This document shows positions 1 through 11,130 of a DNA stretch of 64,000 bases, piece after piece. Each line of letters begins with the position of its first letter. The stretch's first letter is position 1. The stretch lies in the NCBI GenBank assembly GCA_035235625.1, contig CP141142.1, positions 51,253,644 through 51,317,643 on the forward strand, read 5' to 3'. The notes beneath the pieces are model-generated. The model made no database searches and was not told the origin of the DNA. It saw only the letters and a program-made list of their open reading frames with translations. The position numbers and the translations under genes were made by a program. This DNA is from Saururus chinensis. Taxonomy: Eukaryota > Streptophyta > Magnoliopsida > Piperales > Saururaceae.

Positions 1-712
1 TGTTTCAGTCATGCTCAGAAGAACCAATTAAATACAAAACCTGTAATCAGCCACAACTCAACACAATATCATGGCAAGTTGAACCATTCAATTTATCATA
101 TGTTTTACACATCACATACCCCTAGTCGAGTACCTTGCGTATGAGGCAATTGACCAGGCTAGAGGTAAACAAATCCAATTTAGAGCGGGACCTCTGGGAA
201 GACCAGGATCTCTCTGCTTTGCACTAGGGATGGTGTGTGGGGTGGGTTCTGGCCCCAAGGTGCACCGTCTATCTAGACTTTGAAGATGCATAACACATTT
301 GAGTAATGTTATGTGATACACATTAATTAACTTGGGTCACAGAACTCCCCAAGCTTTTGTTGTTACCCAACATATATAACCCCGCACGGAGTAAGTCCTC
401 CACAGGAAGCTTTGGTTCCTTGCAAAAAACCCATTCACCCAAACTATAAAGAAAGGTTCTCATTTTAGAAAATTAACAAATTTTCTTAAAATCGTACCAG
501 AGTTCTTAAAATCAGCAACGTGTTTGTCTAGCAGTGGGCTAGAATCTACTGAAAAACTATGTGACACGGAGAGAGAGAGAGAGAGCTTCTTCATTTTCTC
601 AGAGCAGGGAGGAAAAATAAAATAAAATAAAACTTGACATTCATAGAATAAAATAAAGACAAACTCAGCATTTATAGAATAGAAAAGGGCTAAGTGGTTT
701 GATATGGTCAGC
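1..712. other. Intergenic DNA, no gene recognised
   Basis: No convincing coding sequence is seen. The stretch holds a short GA microsatellite near 570-583 and an A/T-rich run near 610-640. The open frames present are short, low-complexity and match no family I recognise. Confidence 0.5.
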
Positions 713-720
713 CTTGTGGG

Positions 721-1863
721 TAAGGATGGGAATCGGGTCAAATCGGGTCGGGTTGGCCTTGACCTTCACTGAAATCGGGTCGGGTCATGACCTAACCTTA
801 TTTCTAAATCGGGTCAAAAATCCAAACCCTAACCCTACTTAAGTCGGGTCGGGTTGGGTATGTGGGTAACGCTACTTTTTTCCACAATTTTTTTGTAGAC
901 TCATATTATATACCTTCTCTCTTTGCAAATGACAAACACAAATGAAATTAAATGCATTACAACATTAATTTGAAATGTTTGGTTCTTTGGCTAATTTGTG
1001 AATAATTTTTTTTTAGTAACCATCAACGAAGACCTTAGAGGTATAATGTTGCATTTCCTCTACTCTAAGAGAATGATAAAAAAAAAAAACCTTCAACGTT
1101 TATTTACTCATGATCAGCCTACTTGGCTTTCGTTAACTCACATACCAATGTGAAACCAAATAAACATTATTTCTTTGATCACCAAAAAGGATCATGCGTT
1201 TCAGCATGTCTTAATTTTAAAATTCCAGTAGTATGTGACACTTGATTATATTTTTCCTCCTCTGAACATTGTCCCTCATCGAGCTCTATTATCCGCCTTT
1301 CTGGTTACATGTTCTCAACATGCTCCCTATTATAAATGTCAGACCTTTAAGAGAGAGCTAAATCTAGTGTACGATGTGTCCTTATGAAGGAGAGATGATG
1401 AGTAATAAATACAACAAAATATGACATATTTTTCTTTCATTTACCACACCTAAAAGAATAACAGAAAAAAAATTAAATTATATATAAATTAACCACACTT
1501 TGAAGATACAATTCTTTGTTATCCCAAAATGGATATCTACAACAAAGCAAAATATATGTGATCATACATATGTTCCAAACATCTTATTCATGCTCAAATT
1601 TATATTTAAACACCTCTAGTTTAACATAGTATGTACTAAACAAATATTATAATAATAGTATAAATAAATCCAATAGACCAATACTATAATAATAAGGTTA
1701 TTTATTATTTATAGTCGGGTAAAAATCAGGTTGTGTAGGTCGGGTTGTACCCGACCCTAAATTCAAAATGGGTCAAGAGCCTAAACCCTGACCTTGACCC
1801 TACCTGTAGTCGGTCAGGTCGGGTGCAGGATTAAACGGGTCGGGTTGGATTTTCCCAGCCCTA
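721..1863. mobile_element. Non-autonomous hAT-like DNA transposon
   Basis: The left end reads TAAGGATGGGAATCGGGTC and the inverted right end reads TAGGGCTGGGAAAATCC, giving imperfect terminal inverted repeats. The flanks are CTTGTGGG (713-720) and CTTGTGAG (1864-1871), an 8-bp target duplication with one mismatch, as expected for hAT elements. Both ends are rich in GGGTCGGGTTGG-type direct and inverted motifs. The AT-rich interior of about 0.9 kb has no transposase reading frame, so the element must be mobilised in trans if at all. Family assignment is inferred from TIR and TSD form only. Confidence 0.65.
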
Positions 1864-1871
1864 CTTGTGAG

Positions 1872-3364
1872 TTACCATCCAATTTAATCACAGTTTGGAC
1901 CATTGTCAAGAGTTAACAAACACATTGAATTATCTCCTACATAGAATTCATTAATCCATACGTGCAGAGAATAGGCATTATGGCACAAGCAAATATGACA
2001 AACATAACCACAGTAGGAATACCTTCGGAACATATGTGACAAAAAAATTAGCAATGCCCATCATTTTAATTCCATCAGACACTAGTTGTGTAGATAACTA
2101 ATATATCATCAGCTATAAATCCAATCTAAAGATCTTACATAAGAACATGTGTAAGGTTTCCACCAAACCCATAAAACGAGCAACGAACCCCTGGGCAGTG
2201 AGTGGCTGCAAAACGGACACATAGATAAACAAAAAAGGAATCAGGGTAAGGGTCAGATTGAATTTGTTAAGGATGCTATAGTTTATAAATGTCAATACTT
2301 TGAGATATGCCAAGATGTGATCTTGGTGTGGCACCAGCTGCCATTTGCTGAGCACTGGGGAGGCAAGAAATGCCTAACGAGGATTTAAAAGGCTTCTACG
2401 TTGCTCCTCTCATGGCAGTGGAGTTGATGCATAACAGCATAACATACCGCCAGTATCTAAATCACATGATTGCTAGAAATAATGATAGCGCACTGGCCAG
2501 TCAGGTGGCTGCAAATGCAATATACAGCTGGGATTTACCCAATTACATGATTGCTAAATGCATCAACCCCCAATACTTGCAAGCAAAAAAAAATAGCTTG
2601 CAGAAGTAATTCGAAAAACTCAATTGAACTAAATAGCAGTGAATATTTTTGTGAATTCCTCACTTCAATTGAATATCATTACGAATACCAGATACATTTT
2701 ATAAAGCAAATAAGCAGATTAATAAATCGTGAATAATTCTGTTTAGGAGCTAGAAAACAAAAAAAGTGCAGTGATAATAAATAAGAGGACCTTTTTCTGG
2801 TGCCATGCCAAACATGTTATTTTCCACTTTAGCCATATTTTTCAATTTTTAGAGTAGTTCCTGAATATATTTCTATAAAAATAAAGGATCAGAGCAGATA
2901 AAAATGGGTAAATTAGACTCATAATAGATCTTGACAGGCAAGATATGTTTTACTTATAAAGACAGCTACAGATTCATATATTTTCAAGCAACAAACCATC
3001 CTTTCCTGCTAACTAACAAAAAAAGACATGCATATTTGCATAACTACGTAGATGCCCTATTTCACAGTGTGACTACAATCACCTACCATCAAAGCCTAGG
3101 AAAAAATACTGCTTTTGTCCAAGAAAGAAGCTACATTGGAGACAAGCTGTAATAGTTCCAACCACGATGTAATGTAAATCTCAAAATATTATAAACAAAG
3201 TAGCCAACAGCAAGTATAATTAGACATCTAACATGATTGCATCATTGGCTAATGCAAAACTCAGGAAGAAAGTTTACTTGCTATTTTTTCGGAAGTCCTG
3301 TGTCTTTGCTTCATGGTGGAGATTTATGAAAATTTCTTCCACTACATGATACTCATTAATATAT
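1872..3364. other. Intergenic DNA downstream of APO3
   Basis: No gene is recognised. A plus frame at 2370-2609 (about 79 codons) and a minus frame at 2113-2355 are open but match nothing I know. The minus frame contains an acceptor-like pyrimidine-AG before CCACTCACTGCCC, so a spliced remnant cannot be excluded. The part next to 3364 should contain the APO3 3' UTR. Confidence 0.4.
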
Positions 3365-4648
3365 TCATGCAACAAGATCAACTTCATCCCAAGCAGGGGG
3401 TATGACATCCAGCCTCATCATACTTAGGTACTCCTTAGGAACCTGTGCACCAGCCTGTACACAAAGCTCAATTATTGCAGGGGCCTTGCCATAATACCTT
3501 TTCAGTTGGTTAGTCAATGCTGGTCCTTGAGGGTCCTGCACATGCCACACGTGATTGGGGCCAATAAGATCGTCAATGGTTGCCTCCTGCCATGCATGCA
3601 AACCCTTTCGAGACTGGTGTTTTGAGGCCCTACACATTCTCACTTTGTGGCCCTTAGGGCCAACTTGAACCTCAGGGCAGTACCCACAAGTTTTGACACT
3701 ATATTTCTCCATCATCAGTTTAGCTCCCTCCCGCATTCTGAACCAAGACTCCATTGTCTTTGTAGCCACTTCCCCAGAGCTGAATTTAGTTTCATTCTCC
3801 AAATCAGTAAACTGGATGGTCGAATTGGTTGTTGCAATTTGTTGCCCTTCAACCAAAGGTTCAAAATCGATGATTCTTCCTTCAATTGAATAAACAGGTT
3901 TGGTTCTTCTCACAGTTGGGTAATCCTTGAGGTCGAGACCAGCTTGTATACAGAGCTCCAGTATGGCTGGCAACCTCTGTACTTGGGATCTCTCCTTGTG
4001 ACCGACTCTTGGCATACCCACCCTGTCATGAAGGTGAAAGCAATATGGAACATGAACGACATCTTCAACTTTACCCTTTTTCCACACATGTTTTGCACTC
4101 CTTGATCCGCTTTTAGGGCCCAAGCAGGTTCGTATTTCATGGCCTACATGGCCAATATGAACTTCATGGCACAACCTGATAAAGTAAAAAAGATTCAGAA
4201 GCATATTGTCGAAATTTGATGGAGTTAAGAACATGTTGGCCAGCTTGTTCAGTTAAAAGTCTGCTTCCAGATGATGATACCTGCATCGATTCACAGGAAT
4301 CACAACATTGACGAGTTTGGACATCCCATCCAGCAATGTCACCCTTGCCCTGTTAACTTGGTGAGCAACTTCGATAAGTTCTGGAACAAGTAGCCCATTG
4401 TCAGGTGGTTCAAGAATCCAACAAGGGTTTTCTCTCCTTGCAATCTTCTCTTCTTTAGCTCTTCGTATGAGCACCTTCATGGAAGTTGGGAAAGGCTTCC
4501 GAGTCTTTGGAAGACTTGGTTTGGGAATATCAGCATAGAGAGCTTCTCCATCTCCTGCCCAATAAGACCCAAAACAAGATGGGGTGTGCTGGATTGGTTG
4601 CAAGGTTGACGCACGAAGGGATATGTTCCAAAGTATTCTTCTTTGCAT
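3365..4648 (-). CDS. APO3: APO3-like organellar RNA-binding protein, two exons
   Basis: Exon 1 is 4648-4281 and exon 2 is 4175-3365. The 105-bp intron has donor GTATCATC and acceptor TTTATCAG; joined, they encode 392 aa. The intron splits the first APO zinc motif, which after joining begins CRLCHEVHIGHVGHEIRTC (about residues 121-141). A second motif, CGYCPEVQVGPKGHKVRMC, lies at about 286-304, so both C-x2-C...H...C repeats of the family are present. The N-terminus begins MQRR and is basic, consistent with a mitochondrial transit peptide; the C-terminus ends DEVDLVA. Both ends and the linker fit the APO3 subgroup better than APO1, APO2 or APO4. APO1 promotes splicing of chloroplast group II introns; an analogous mitochondrial role here is inference. 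I chose the ATG at 4648 because an in-frame upstream codon at 4657 is TTG, not ATG. Confidence 0.9.
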
Positions 4649-4678
4649 TTCTGGCAATCATCGAAACCTCCTCACCAG

Positions 4679-5199
4679 CTGCAATTTCATTAGCAAATTT
4701 CAATTAAGTTTGACTAAAATAATTTCTGTTTCCTAATAAGCATAATCTGTATAATGTCATTCACTTTCACCACAAGAACGAAGAAAAATCAGCAAGTATT
4801 GGCTTTACTAACTTGATCGAAGCGCTTTAAATACAAAAAGGAAAATATAATGACATGCGATACTGGCAAATAAAACTAAAGTGAAAAACCAGCTTTTAGG
4901 ATCTAGAGTTTTCTTCAGCTTTTCATATATCAACTTCGACATAAGCAGTAATATTAGAATTTTCAGCTAGAAAGATTTCATTCTGATTGAATACTGAAAC
5001 AATCACAGTAAGAAAAGAGGAAGAATAATAAACAATCCTAGGCTATGCCCTCTTAGATTGGACTTTTTACACTGTCAACCCACAATCTTCCAACCCAGAT
5101 CTGTGAATTCTGAGCAAAATTCAACACAAAGATAATTGCAAAAAACGCATATAAACAAGTAACAACCATACACGGCTGAAAACCGATTTCAGAACTCAC
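4679..5199 (-). other. Probable 5' UTR intron of APO3
   Basis: Reading minus, a strong donor (TTTTG then GTGAGTTCTG) starts at 5199, and an acceptor AATTGCAG ends at 4679, about 30 bp before the APO3 ATG. The intervening 521 bp are AT-rich. The leader exon would lie above 5200. This is inferred from splice consensus only. Confidence 0.45.
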
Positions 5200-5660
5200 C
5201 AAAATTGCACGAAAAAGGTTCGTATTTTATACTCTCTCCCTCCAGGGTCTGGCAACCGATGAACCCAAGCACAGTGGCACAACCTTACACATCAGCAAAC
5301 CCAAAGCCAGTTGCCACAATCCCGAAAATAAGGAAATGCTAGAAATCCAACGGTCCTCCTACCCACTGATTCAAATGTAAGCAATGACAAGCAGAGCAAG
5401 CATGCATGATGGGAACTTCCCAAAAACAGAAGAAGGAGCGAAATTTCAAAGCGGCGCGGCGCAGCAGTCATATGAAGTTTGCAAAACGGGGCGGCGACTG
5501 TTGGCAGGACGAAGAAGAGGGACTGTCAGGCGCGCTGACGGCGTGGGAGAGGGTTGACGAGAAGGAGAGATGGCAAGGGAAGAGGAAATGCCGGCTTCAA
5601 CGTCGGGGAAGACGAAAGAGAGGAGAGGGAAAGGGAGCTGCGGAGTAACCAGAGTCCGAC
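5200..5660 (-). promoter_or_regulatory. Probable APO3 leader exon and promoter region
   Basis: On the minus strand this segment has the pyrimidine-rich, moderately GC-rich look of a plant 5' UTR, with CTCTCC/CTTCCC tracts near 5540-5650, and it abuts the strong donor at 5199. No clear TATA box was found. The plus frame at 5406-5648 is an arginine/lysine-rich shadow of this tract. Confidence 0.35.
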
Positions 5661-6004
5661 CGAGAAGCCGGCGGCCGAGTGTTTAACGGACTGAAGGGTT
5701 TGTGAACGGCGTCCGGTTTGGTATTGGGAAAGCCGGATCTAGTCGACCAAAATCCGAACAAGCAAGTCTTAGCCTCTTAGGTGAGCCTATCTCGGCCCAC
5801 GTATGATAGAAATTAGGAGGTCCAACTTTCAGGCCCACCATATCTTTATTCATTAGTGGGCTGGGCTTTACCATTTTAATGCCGTAGTGCGAGTCCGACA
5901 CAGAAAACTGTCTAGGATAAGGAGGGGAGAGGGAGAAATGGGTTAATGTTGATTAGAAAGTAGTGGGTAATAACACTCATTTTTATCCCATAACCTAATT
6001 TATA
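5661..6004. other. Intergenic DNA, nothing recognised
   Basis: No family, RNA gene or repeat is recognised. A minus open frame at 5683-5901 has no detectable domain. Confidence 0.35.
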
Positions 6005-6133
6005 CTCTCTCAGTCCCATATTACTTGTTTATATTTGAAAATATGCGATATTTAAAGAAGTTAAATTATTAATTTTTTCTTCATCTAATAAATCTTTTTA
6101 TATGAATTAGGATATATAATGTGACAGAGGAAA
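6005..6133. mobile_element. Degenerate Stowaway-like MITE
   Basis: The left end CTCTCTCAGTCCCATATTAC resembles the Stowaway terminus (CTCCCTCNGTCCC), and the right end TGACAGAGGAAA is a decayed inverted copy. A TA dinucleotide flanks each end (6003-6004 and 6134-6135). The 129-bp length and AT-rich core suit a Tc1/mariner MITE. The ends are imperfect, so the call is moderate. Confidence 0.5.
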
Positions 6134-6135
6134 TA

Positions 6136-6925
6136 TGTTGAGCTTAATTAGTAGCATTTTGTTTTGGGTCATATGGATTTGAGTTGTTGTTGTAGTGTGG
6201 GCTGAACATGGACTTGATTATGTTCTGTAGGGGAGCCTTGCCCATGTAAGCCATGTATCGGGTCCTAGCAGCTAAAGCTGTTGGGAAACAATGGTTATTT
6301 AGCAAGGCAGCCTCACTGTTGTTAGTACTCATGGTAGGCTTCGCAGTTCGTGCGTACACTGCATTTATTTCCAACTGGAATGCCCGTAATAGGAATCCTA
6401 AATTTACTGATTTGTTTTGGGAAATTGGGGTCACAACGCATACATATTAGGACCAATAAGAATGTCGCAGGTTGATGTCCTTGAACCTTATTATGACATC
6501 TAAACACAGTGTTTTCTTGGGTGGTTAAACATCATTTAATGAAGTTCAGATGAATTTTGGGTTCCATTTGCAATTTGCATGTGTTTTAATATTATTATCT
6601 GTGGAAGTTATTCCAGATGCAGTTGGTTACTTGGTATTGGAGTGCATGTTTCTTTTCCGTCAATGCCTGCCTGTTGTGCTGAGATTCTATTGCACATTTA
6701 AATGCTGTATAGGATTTCTTCTTTTTTTTTCTCTTAATGACGAAATTTATTTGAAATAAAAAAATTGACAGCACAAGAGATCAACGTCAAGTTGATCTGT
6801 TGTTGGCAAGAAGTCTCGCCATGGGCCCCTTGCTTATAATAGCAGACAATGACTTGCTCTGATTCATGTATTGAGAAAAAAAATATCTTCTACTTAACTT
6901 TGTTTACCTTGATCTTCAATTGCAG
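6136..6925. other. Stretch upstream of the cyclophilin fragment
   Basis: A plus frame at 6253-6450 (about 65 codons) starts with ATG and encodes one hydrophobic segment (LLLVLMVGF) but matches no family I recognise. A link with the cyclophilin exons downstream is possible but unsupported. The rest is AT-rich. Confidence 0.25.
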
Positions 6926-7138
6926 GGAACAGGAAGTAAGAGTATACATGGGCGTACATTCAAGGATGAGAACTTTAAGTGTGAGTTGAACATTGCCACT
7001 TCAACTCTATTTCCCCGAAGAAAGCTATTTCTGATGTTGTACGCCTTTGCAGTAACTCATGTTGGACCTGGAGTCGTGAGTATGGCAAATGCAGGACCTA
7101 ACACAAATGGCAGTCAGTTTTTCATATGTACTGTCAAG
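6926..7138 (+). pseudogene. Cyclophilin fragment (two exons)
   Basis: Exon 1 (6926-6980) follows TTGCAG and encodes [19 protein letters not shown] 72-bp intron, GTGAGTTG to CTTTGCAG, leads to exon 2 (7053-7138), which encodes [17 protein letters not shown] then [12 protein letters not shown] and ends at a GT donor. Joined, the 47 codons match the central part of the cyclophilin peptidyl-prolyl isomerase fold, including the [14 protein letters not shown] active-site strand. The N-terminal strands with the catalytic Arg/Phe and the C-terminal WLDGRHVVFG region were not found within 1 kb on either side. The splice sites and frame are intact, so the loss may be recent, or the missing exons lie in unusually long introns. 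A pseudogene is favoured. Confidence 0.7.
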
Positions 7139-8052
7139 GTAGAGAACTTATTAATTGTTTATTAATATATTTTTCCTATCTTGTTCTTTTTTTCTTTATT
7201 TATGATTTGTCATTTCATTCCAAGATATTTGAATTTTTCTAGTTAATGTTAACAGGAAGCCTTCTTTAGTGTGTTCTGGTAAGAGTATGACACAAAAAGT
7301 TCCATAACACAAAAAAGGGACAAGCAAAACATAAAATTTCAAATCAATTAAGACATCTACAATAGCTTTCTGAAGAATAATTTCCTTAGTAGCTTTTTAG
7401 TTTTTGTGTTAAGATATCTATAATTGCTTTCTGAAGAATAATTTCCATAGGCAGATTTCTAGTTTTTGCATTAAGACATCTATAATCGCCCCTTAACTTT
7501 TTAGCTGTTATGTATGTGTTCTCATTAGTGTGGCTTCTTTACATTTTGAACTGGAAGTTATACGAAAGTCGAGTTGGCTAAGTTTTTGTTGTAGGACAAA
7601 ATCATTGTTCACTTGCTAGAAATTATTTCATATCTTTTGTTGTTTTGAGTAAAGTTTGGACATACAGTTGATATAGTAGTTGAAGGGAGCTAAGAAACTC
7701 GCAATTTAGATGATGCTAAAGATGGAACTTATGAAAGCGTACTGTTAAACTATCTATTTAAAAGAGGGTAGAATAAACACACACATCATAAGCTGGATGG
7801 TGGACCCACTTATCACGTCCTTTCCGGACATTAAAGATGGATCGATGAGAAGGGGAAGGAGTGGACCATTTGAATTGAAGTGAGGAGAGCCTATCTGAAC
7901 ACGGTAAATGCTGCATTCTACGTTTGGTAAGTTCCCTATGCTGTATTTAATTAACTACAGCAGCTTAAATAACGTATTAGATTCAAATGATATATTTCTA
8001 CTCAGATTTCGAGTAGATCTCCAATAAAAAGACAAGAGGTTCGTGATGCTAC
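7139..8052. other. AT-rich DNA between two gene fragments
   Basis: I searched by eye for the next cyclophilin exon and for downstream ACR exons and found neither. A short internal duplication (GACATCTA..ATAGCTTTCTGAAGAATAAT, near 7352-7385 and again near 7412-7445) is visible. Confidence 0.4.
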
Positions 8053-8504
8053 CTGCTGAATTCTGTCGATGACTTCAACATCTGACAGTTTGTTACCACA
8101 CTGGTCCGTAACATGGAATACTACAAATGAACAACAAAAGAAACAGAAAATTATACACCACAACGAAAACAAGTGTCGAGTAATGACTTGAGGCGAAGTA
8201 AAGCTTACCATCCATAAACCATTCACCATCGGAAGAAATGTAAGTCCTGTTTATGGTGAGATTCAAATCTGTCAGAACTTGCACAACCTGTAATAGGCTT
8301 CCATATTTATTAGCACTTTCCACCAGCAAAAAAAAAAATTTGGAAAAAAAAAATGAAAAGAAGACGGTTAATTGATATGGACGAATCATTAATCTATCAG
8401 AACTGAGATCTAAAAGCCAAAACATCAGGAAAACAGAGAATCTCACGATTCAAGTTATCTTGACCAGAGTACAGTTCCTGGTTGAAGTATTGTCTATAGT
8501 AACC
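8053..8504 (-). pseudogene. ACT-domain-repeat (ACR) protein fragment, N-terminal exons
   Basis: Minus-strand exons can be read. A possible first piece starts at 8504 after CTGCCTCAG (GYYRQYFNQELYSG). The next, about 8328-8209, encodes ESANKYGSLLQVVQVLTDLN and then ISSDGEWFMD. The third, 8120-8053, encodes VFHVTDQCGNKLSDVEVIDR and ends QQ at a GT donor. The exon joins keep phase. This is the first ACT domain of the plant ACR family (uridylyltransferase-like regulatory proteins). The expected START region and later ACT domains do not follow on this strand. Matching C-terminal pieces lie 2 kb away on the opposite strand. Confidence 0.7.
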
Positions 8505-8710
8505 CTGAGGCAGAAAAAAGAACAAAAATAACAAAAGCAAATTAGAATAAGCGCAAAGAGAACATTGAAGAGTAGTACGTTCAAATAAGCAATAGTAGTA
8601 ATCCCAAAACGATAAGCAGCAGCAAAGAAATCCGACACAAACCTGACCCAATACAGGCAATGACTCAGAGAAAAAAAAGAAAGGGAATTCAGTCAAACGA
8701 AACAGAGTGA

Positions 8711-9110
8711 GGGTCCATTTGTTTGGTGACCTAAACTGACTACGCTACTGAAAAGGGAAGCTGATATCACTCTTATCATTTTCCACTGAAAAGCCATTTA
8801 AAAGTCGGCTTTTCAGTGTATTTGTTTAGGATTGAAAATCATGTCTTCGTTTAAAAAATAGAGTTCATGGTTAGATCCGTTTCGTCCACTTATTGCCTCT
8901 GAAAACCCAAAACCGGACCCCGACGTCTTACCTCGTCCCGTCGGCAGCCGCAGCTCACTCCTCCGACCCCGGCCTCTCCTTCCAGTTGGCCTCCACTCCT
9001 CCTATCCGCTTTCCCACTTTTCAACTCCCTCGTCCAATCTCCTCTCATTGTCTTCATCGGAACCAGCCCCCTGGGGAACACCAGAAGAAGCATCACCAGT
9101 AGTAGAAGCA
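8711..9110 (+). repeat. Left long terminal inverted repeat
   Basis: AT-rich outer part followed by a GC-rich, pyrimidine-rich inner part (8890-9100). Its inverted partner is about 12000-12404. The long minus open frame across it (8890-9579) is basic, low in complexity and not considered a gene. Confidence 0.5.
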
Positions 9111-10052
9111 GTGGCGGAAGTTGCTCAAATGGTAGACCAGCCTCCTCCTCTCGTCTCTGGATTCGTCCTCTCTGCATTTTGAGACCAGACAACCCGGCTC
9201 CGTTCCCACTCTCTCTGTCTGTACATCCCCGTTTTCTCCTACTTCTCTGGAGCTTTGGACAAATTTTTTCTTTCTTGTTATCTGTATCCCCTTTTCTTTC
9301 TCGTTTGGGATGTTGGGGAGGAATGGTGGGCCGATGCTTTGTGGATTCTTTTAGAAAGTTGATTTTTTTGTGCATGTTTTGCGTTTGCTGGTGGGGAAAG
9401 CTTTTTGTGTAACGAGAATTAGCTGAAAAATGTAACTCTTTTTGTGTTTTTATTGCTAGTTTAGCATGCGTATTTTTTGTTTTATTTCTTCTGCAAAGCT
9501 GGGTTTTTTCCGTCTCTATCGTTCGGATTCCACCCACTTTGTTAAGGGGTTGCCTGCTTCTCTTCTCACATGTTGGCATTATTGACGACAGTAGCCTGAG
9601 TTCGCGGATTAAGCTTTGATAATTCGAGGTATTTGCTTCATACTTGCTATCTGAGCAATTATTGTTGAGAACCTTTCTCTATATACGCATTGAAGTGTCG
9701 ATGACCATTTGACGTCCATTAGCTTTGTTGTTCCTAAAAAACAAGTAGCTTACCTTCCATATTCGTGTTTCTATTCATTTTTTTGGTTGTTTTGATAGGT
9801 TAAGCTGTGCATGCCAGTATGGCATAAATTGCCCATATGGTTTGCTCACCTTTCAAGCTCATTGTGGAAGTTTACTTGTTCTGTTTATTATCTAGAAGGT
9901 ATAGTGATGCTCAGTTTTTGTCATTTCTTTTGGTATTTTTTTCCAATTTTTTCATTGCCATAAAGGATTGCAAATATCTTACTTGCCTTCGCCGTTATAT
10001 CATGTACTTGTCCTCTGCTAACCTCTTTCTCATAAATGTTGTTGTCTAATTG

Positions 10053-10283
10053 CTACTTACTACCTTTATAGTCTTCTTTGTCAGTCTCCTCTTCGTAACT
10101 CTCATTAGTATCACCTTCTTTTCTGGAGTCTTCCACCTGAATCAGATTCCCCGGGTTCTCTTCAACATTGTCCTCTTTAGATTCCTTAATTTGAATTGGA
10201 TATGCAGAACTTATCTCAATTGGCGATAGTAAGTTCTTGCTCCTACCTTCAGTGTTAGCAGCCTTGGAAGAGGAGGTGATTGC
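10053..10283 (-). pseudogene. Unidentified acidic coding-like fragment
   Basis: On the minus strand one frame stays open from about 10283 to a TAG at 10053. Its translation is hydrophilic and glutamate-rich (ESKEDNVEENPGNLIQVEDS; ESYEEETDKEDYKGSK). It has no start codon or recognised domain. Its position inside the TIR-bounded region beside ACR exons suggests a captured exon, but chance openness cannot be excluded. Confidence 0.3.
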
Positions 10284-10344
10284 AATGACTCAAGCCTGAC
10301 GGCTAGTATTGAAGTCAATCCTTCCATATTCGTGTTTCTGGAGG

Positions 10345-11130
10345 ACTGGTTGTGAAGGGATACTCGGTGGTGAGTGTAGAGTGGCAAGGATCGGTCCTTG
10401 ACGGACATGAAGTATGTCATCTTCCATGCCACCATTGACACTGATAGCTTCTATAAGGCCTCCCTGGTAACCTTCATTAATATCATTACTTACGAAAGAT
10501 GTTTATTACTAATTCTTTACTAGATTGCTTATCTTGCTTGCACCCCCATTATCCAACCGTTTTTAGGCTGTACATCTAAATTTTATCGCATTAAAATGTG
10601 ACAGTGTGGACGTGGAAAATCTCTTCATTAATCTGATTGAATAGAGAATAAATGTCTCAGCTTATGTCCAACTTGTTGTTCGGAACCTAATAGCTAATTT
10701 TTCACGGGGGCTTAATATCATTAGGCTGTCAAAAAGAGGAAGGTAAAAGATGAAATATGGGAATCAAGTATGGTAGAAGACATCCCTGCATAATGTAGAG
10801 ACTAGCAATTTGGCCTGTTTTTTTCCTGTTGTAGTGTTGTTCAAGGTTGTTTGGAATTTGGAAGGATAATAGGGGATTGTTTGACATAAACACATTCAAG
10901 GAGGAAGGCCTGAATGTAACTTAGGAAAAGATGACTTCATCGAACCAAAAGGCAGTGAATGTGTTCTATGCGGCAAGGAATCCAGTAAAGCTGAATCCCA
11001 TTTAGGAGGCAGTGCGGAAGAAGTTTGGACAAAGCAGCCTTAAGTTGAAGTTTCCAGCTCATGGGAGGTTGTCATTGAGGAGTTCTGCATTGGGTAGTTC
11101 TGCAAGGAAGAATCACCATAGTTTATTGTT
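10345..11130 (+). pseudogene. ACR protein fragment, C-terminal half, disrupted
   Basis: At 10350-10400 the frame reads KGYSVVSVE, then after an extra base CKDR, then LTDMKYVIFHATIDTD. This matches the third ACT domain of ACR proteins with an internal deletion where the RPKLLFDTVC-like segment should be. At 10948-11120 the frame reads KAVNVFY, then a stop codon, then EAVRKKFGQSSLKLK and a serine-rich tail, matching the C-terminal ACT domain and tail. A frameshift, a deletion and an in-frame TAG show it is non-functional. The missing exons between the two blocks are not seen. It is the natural complement of the N-terminal fragment at 8053-8504 but on the other strand. Confidence 0.65.

Noticed and set aside
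6253-6450. 65-codon frame with one hydrophobic segment upstream of the cyclophilin exons
   Set aside because: It does not resemble known cyclophilin N-termini and no splice path to the exons was found; kept only as a note.
7786-7800. AAGCTGGATGGTGGAC as a possible next cyclophilin exon (WLDG)
   Set aside because: Trp is replaced and the following RHVVFG-type sequence is absent, so chance is more likely.
8890-9579. 229-codon minus frame
   Set aside because: It spans the GC-rich inner part of the left terminal inverted repeat and AT-rich DNA beyond; it is basic and repetitive, with no domain.
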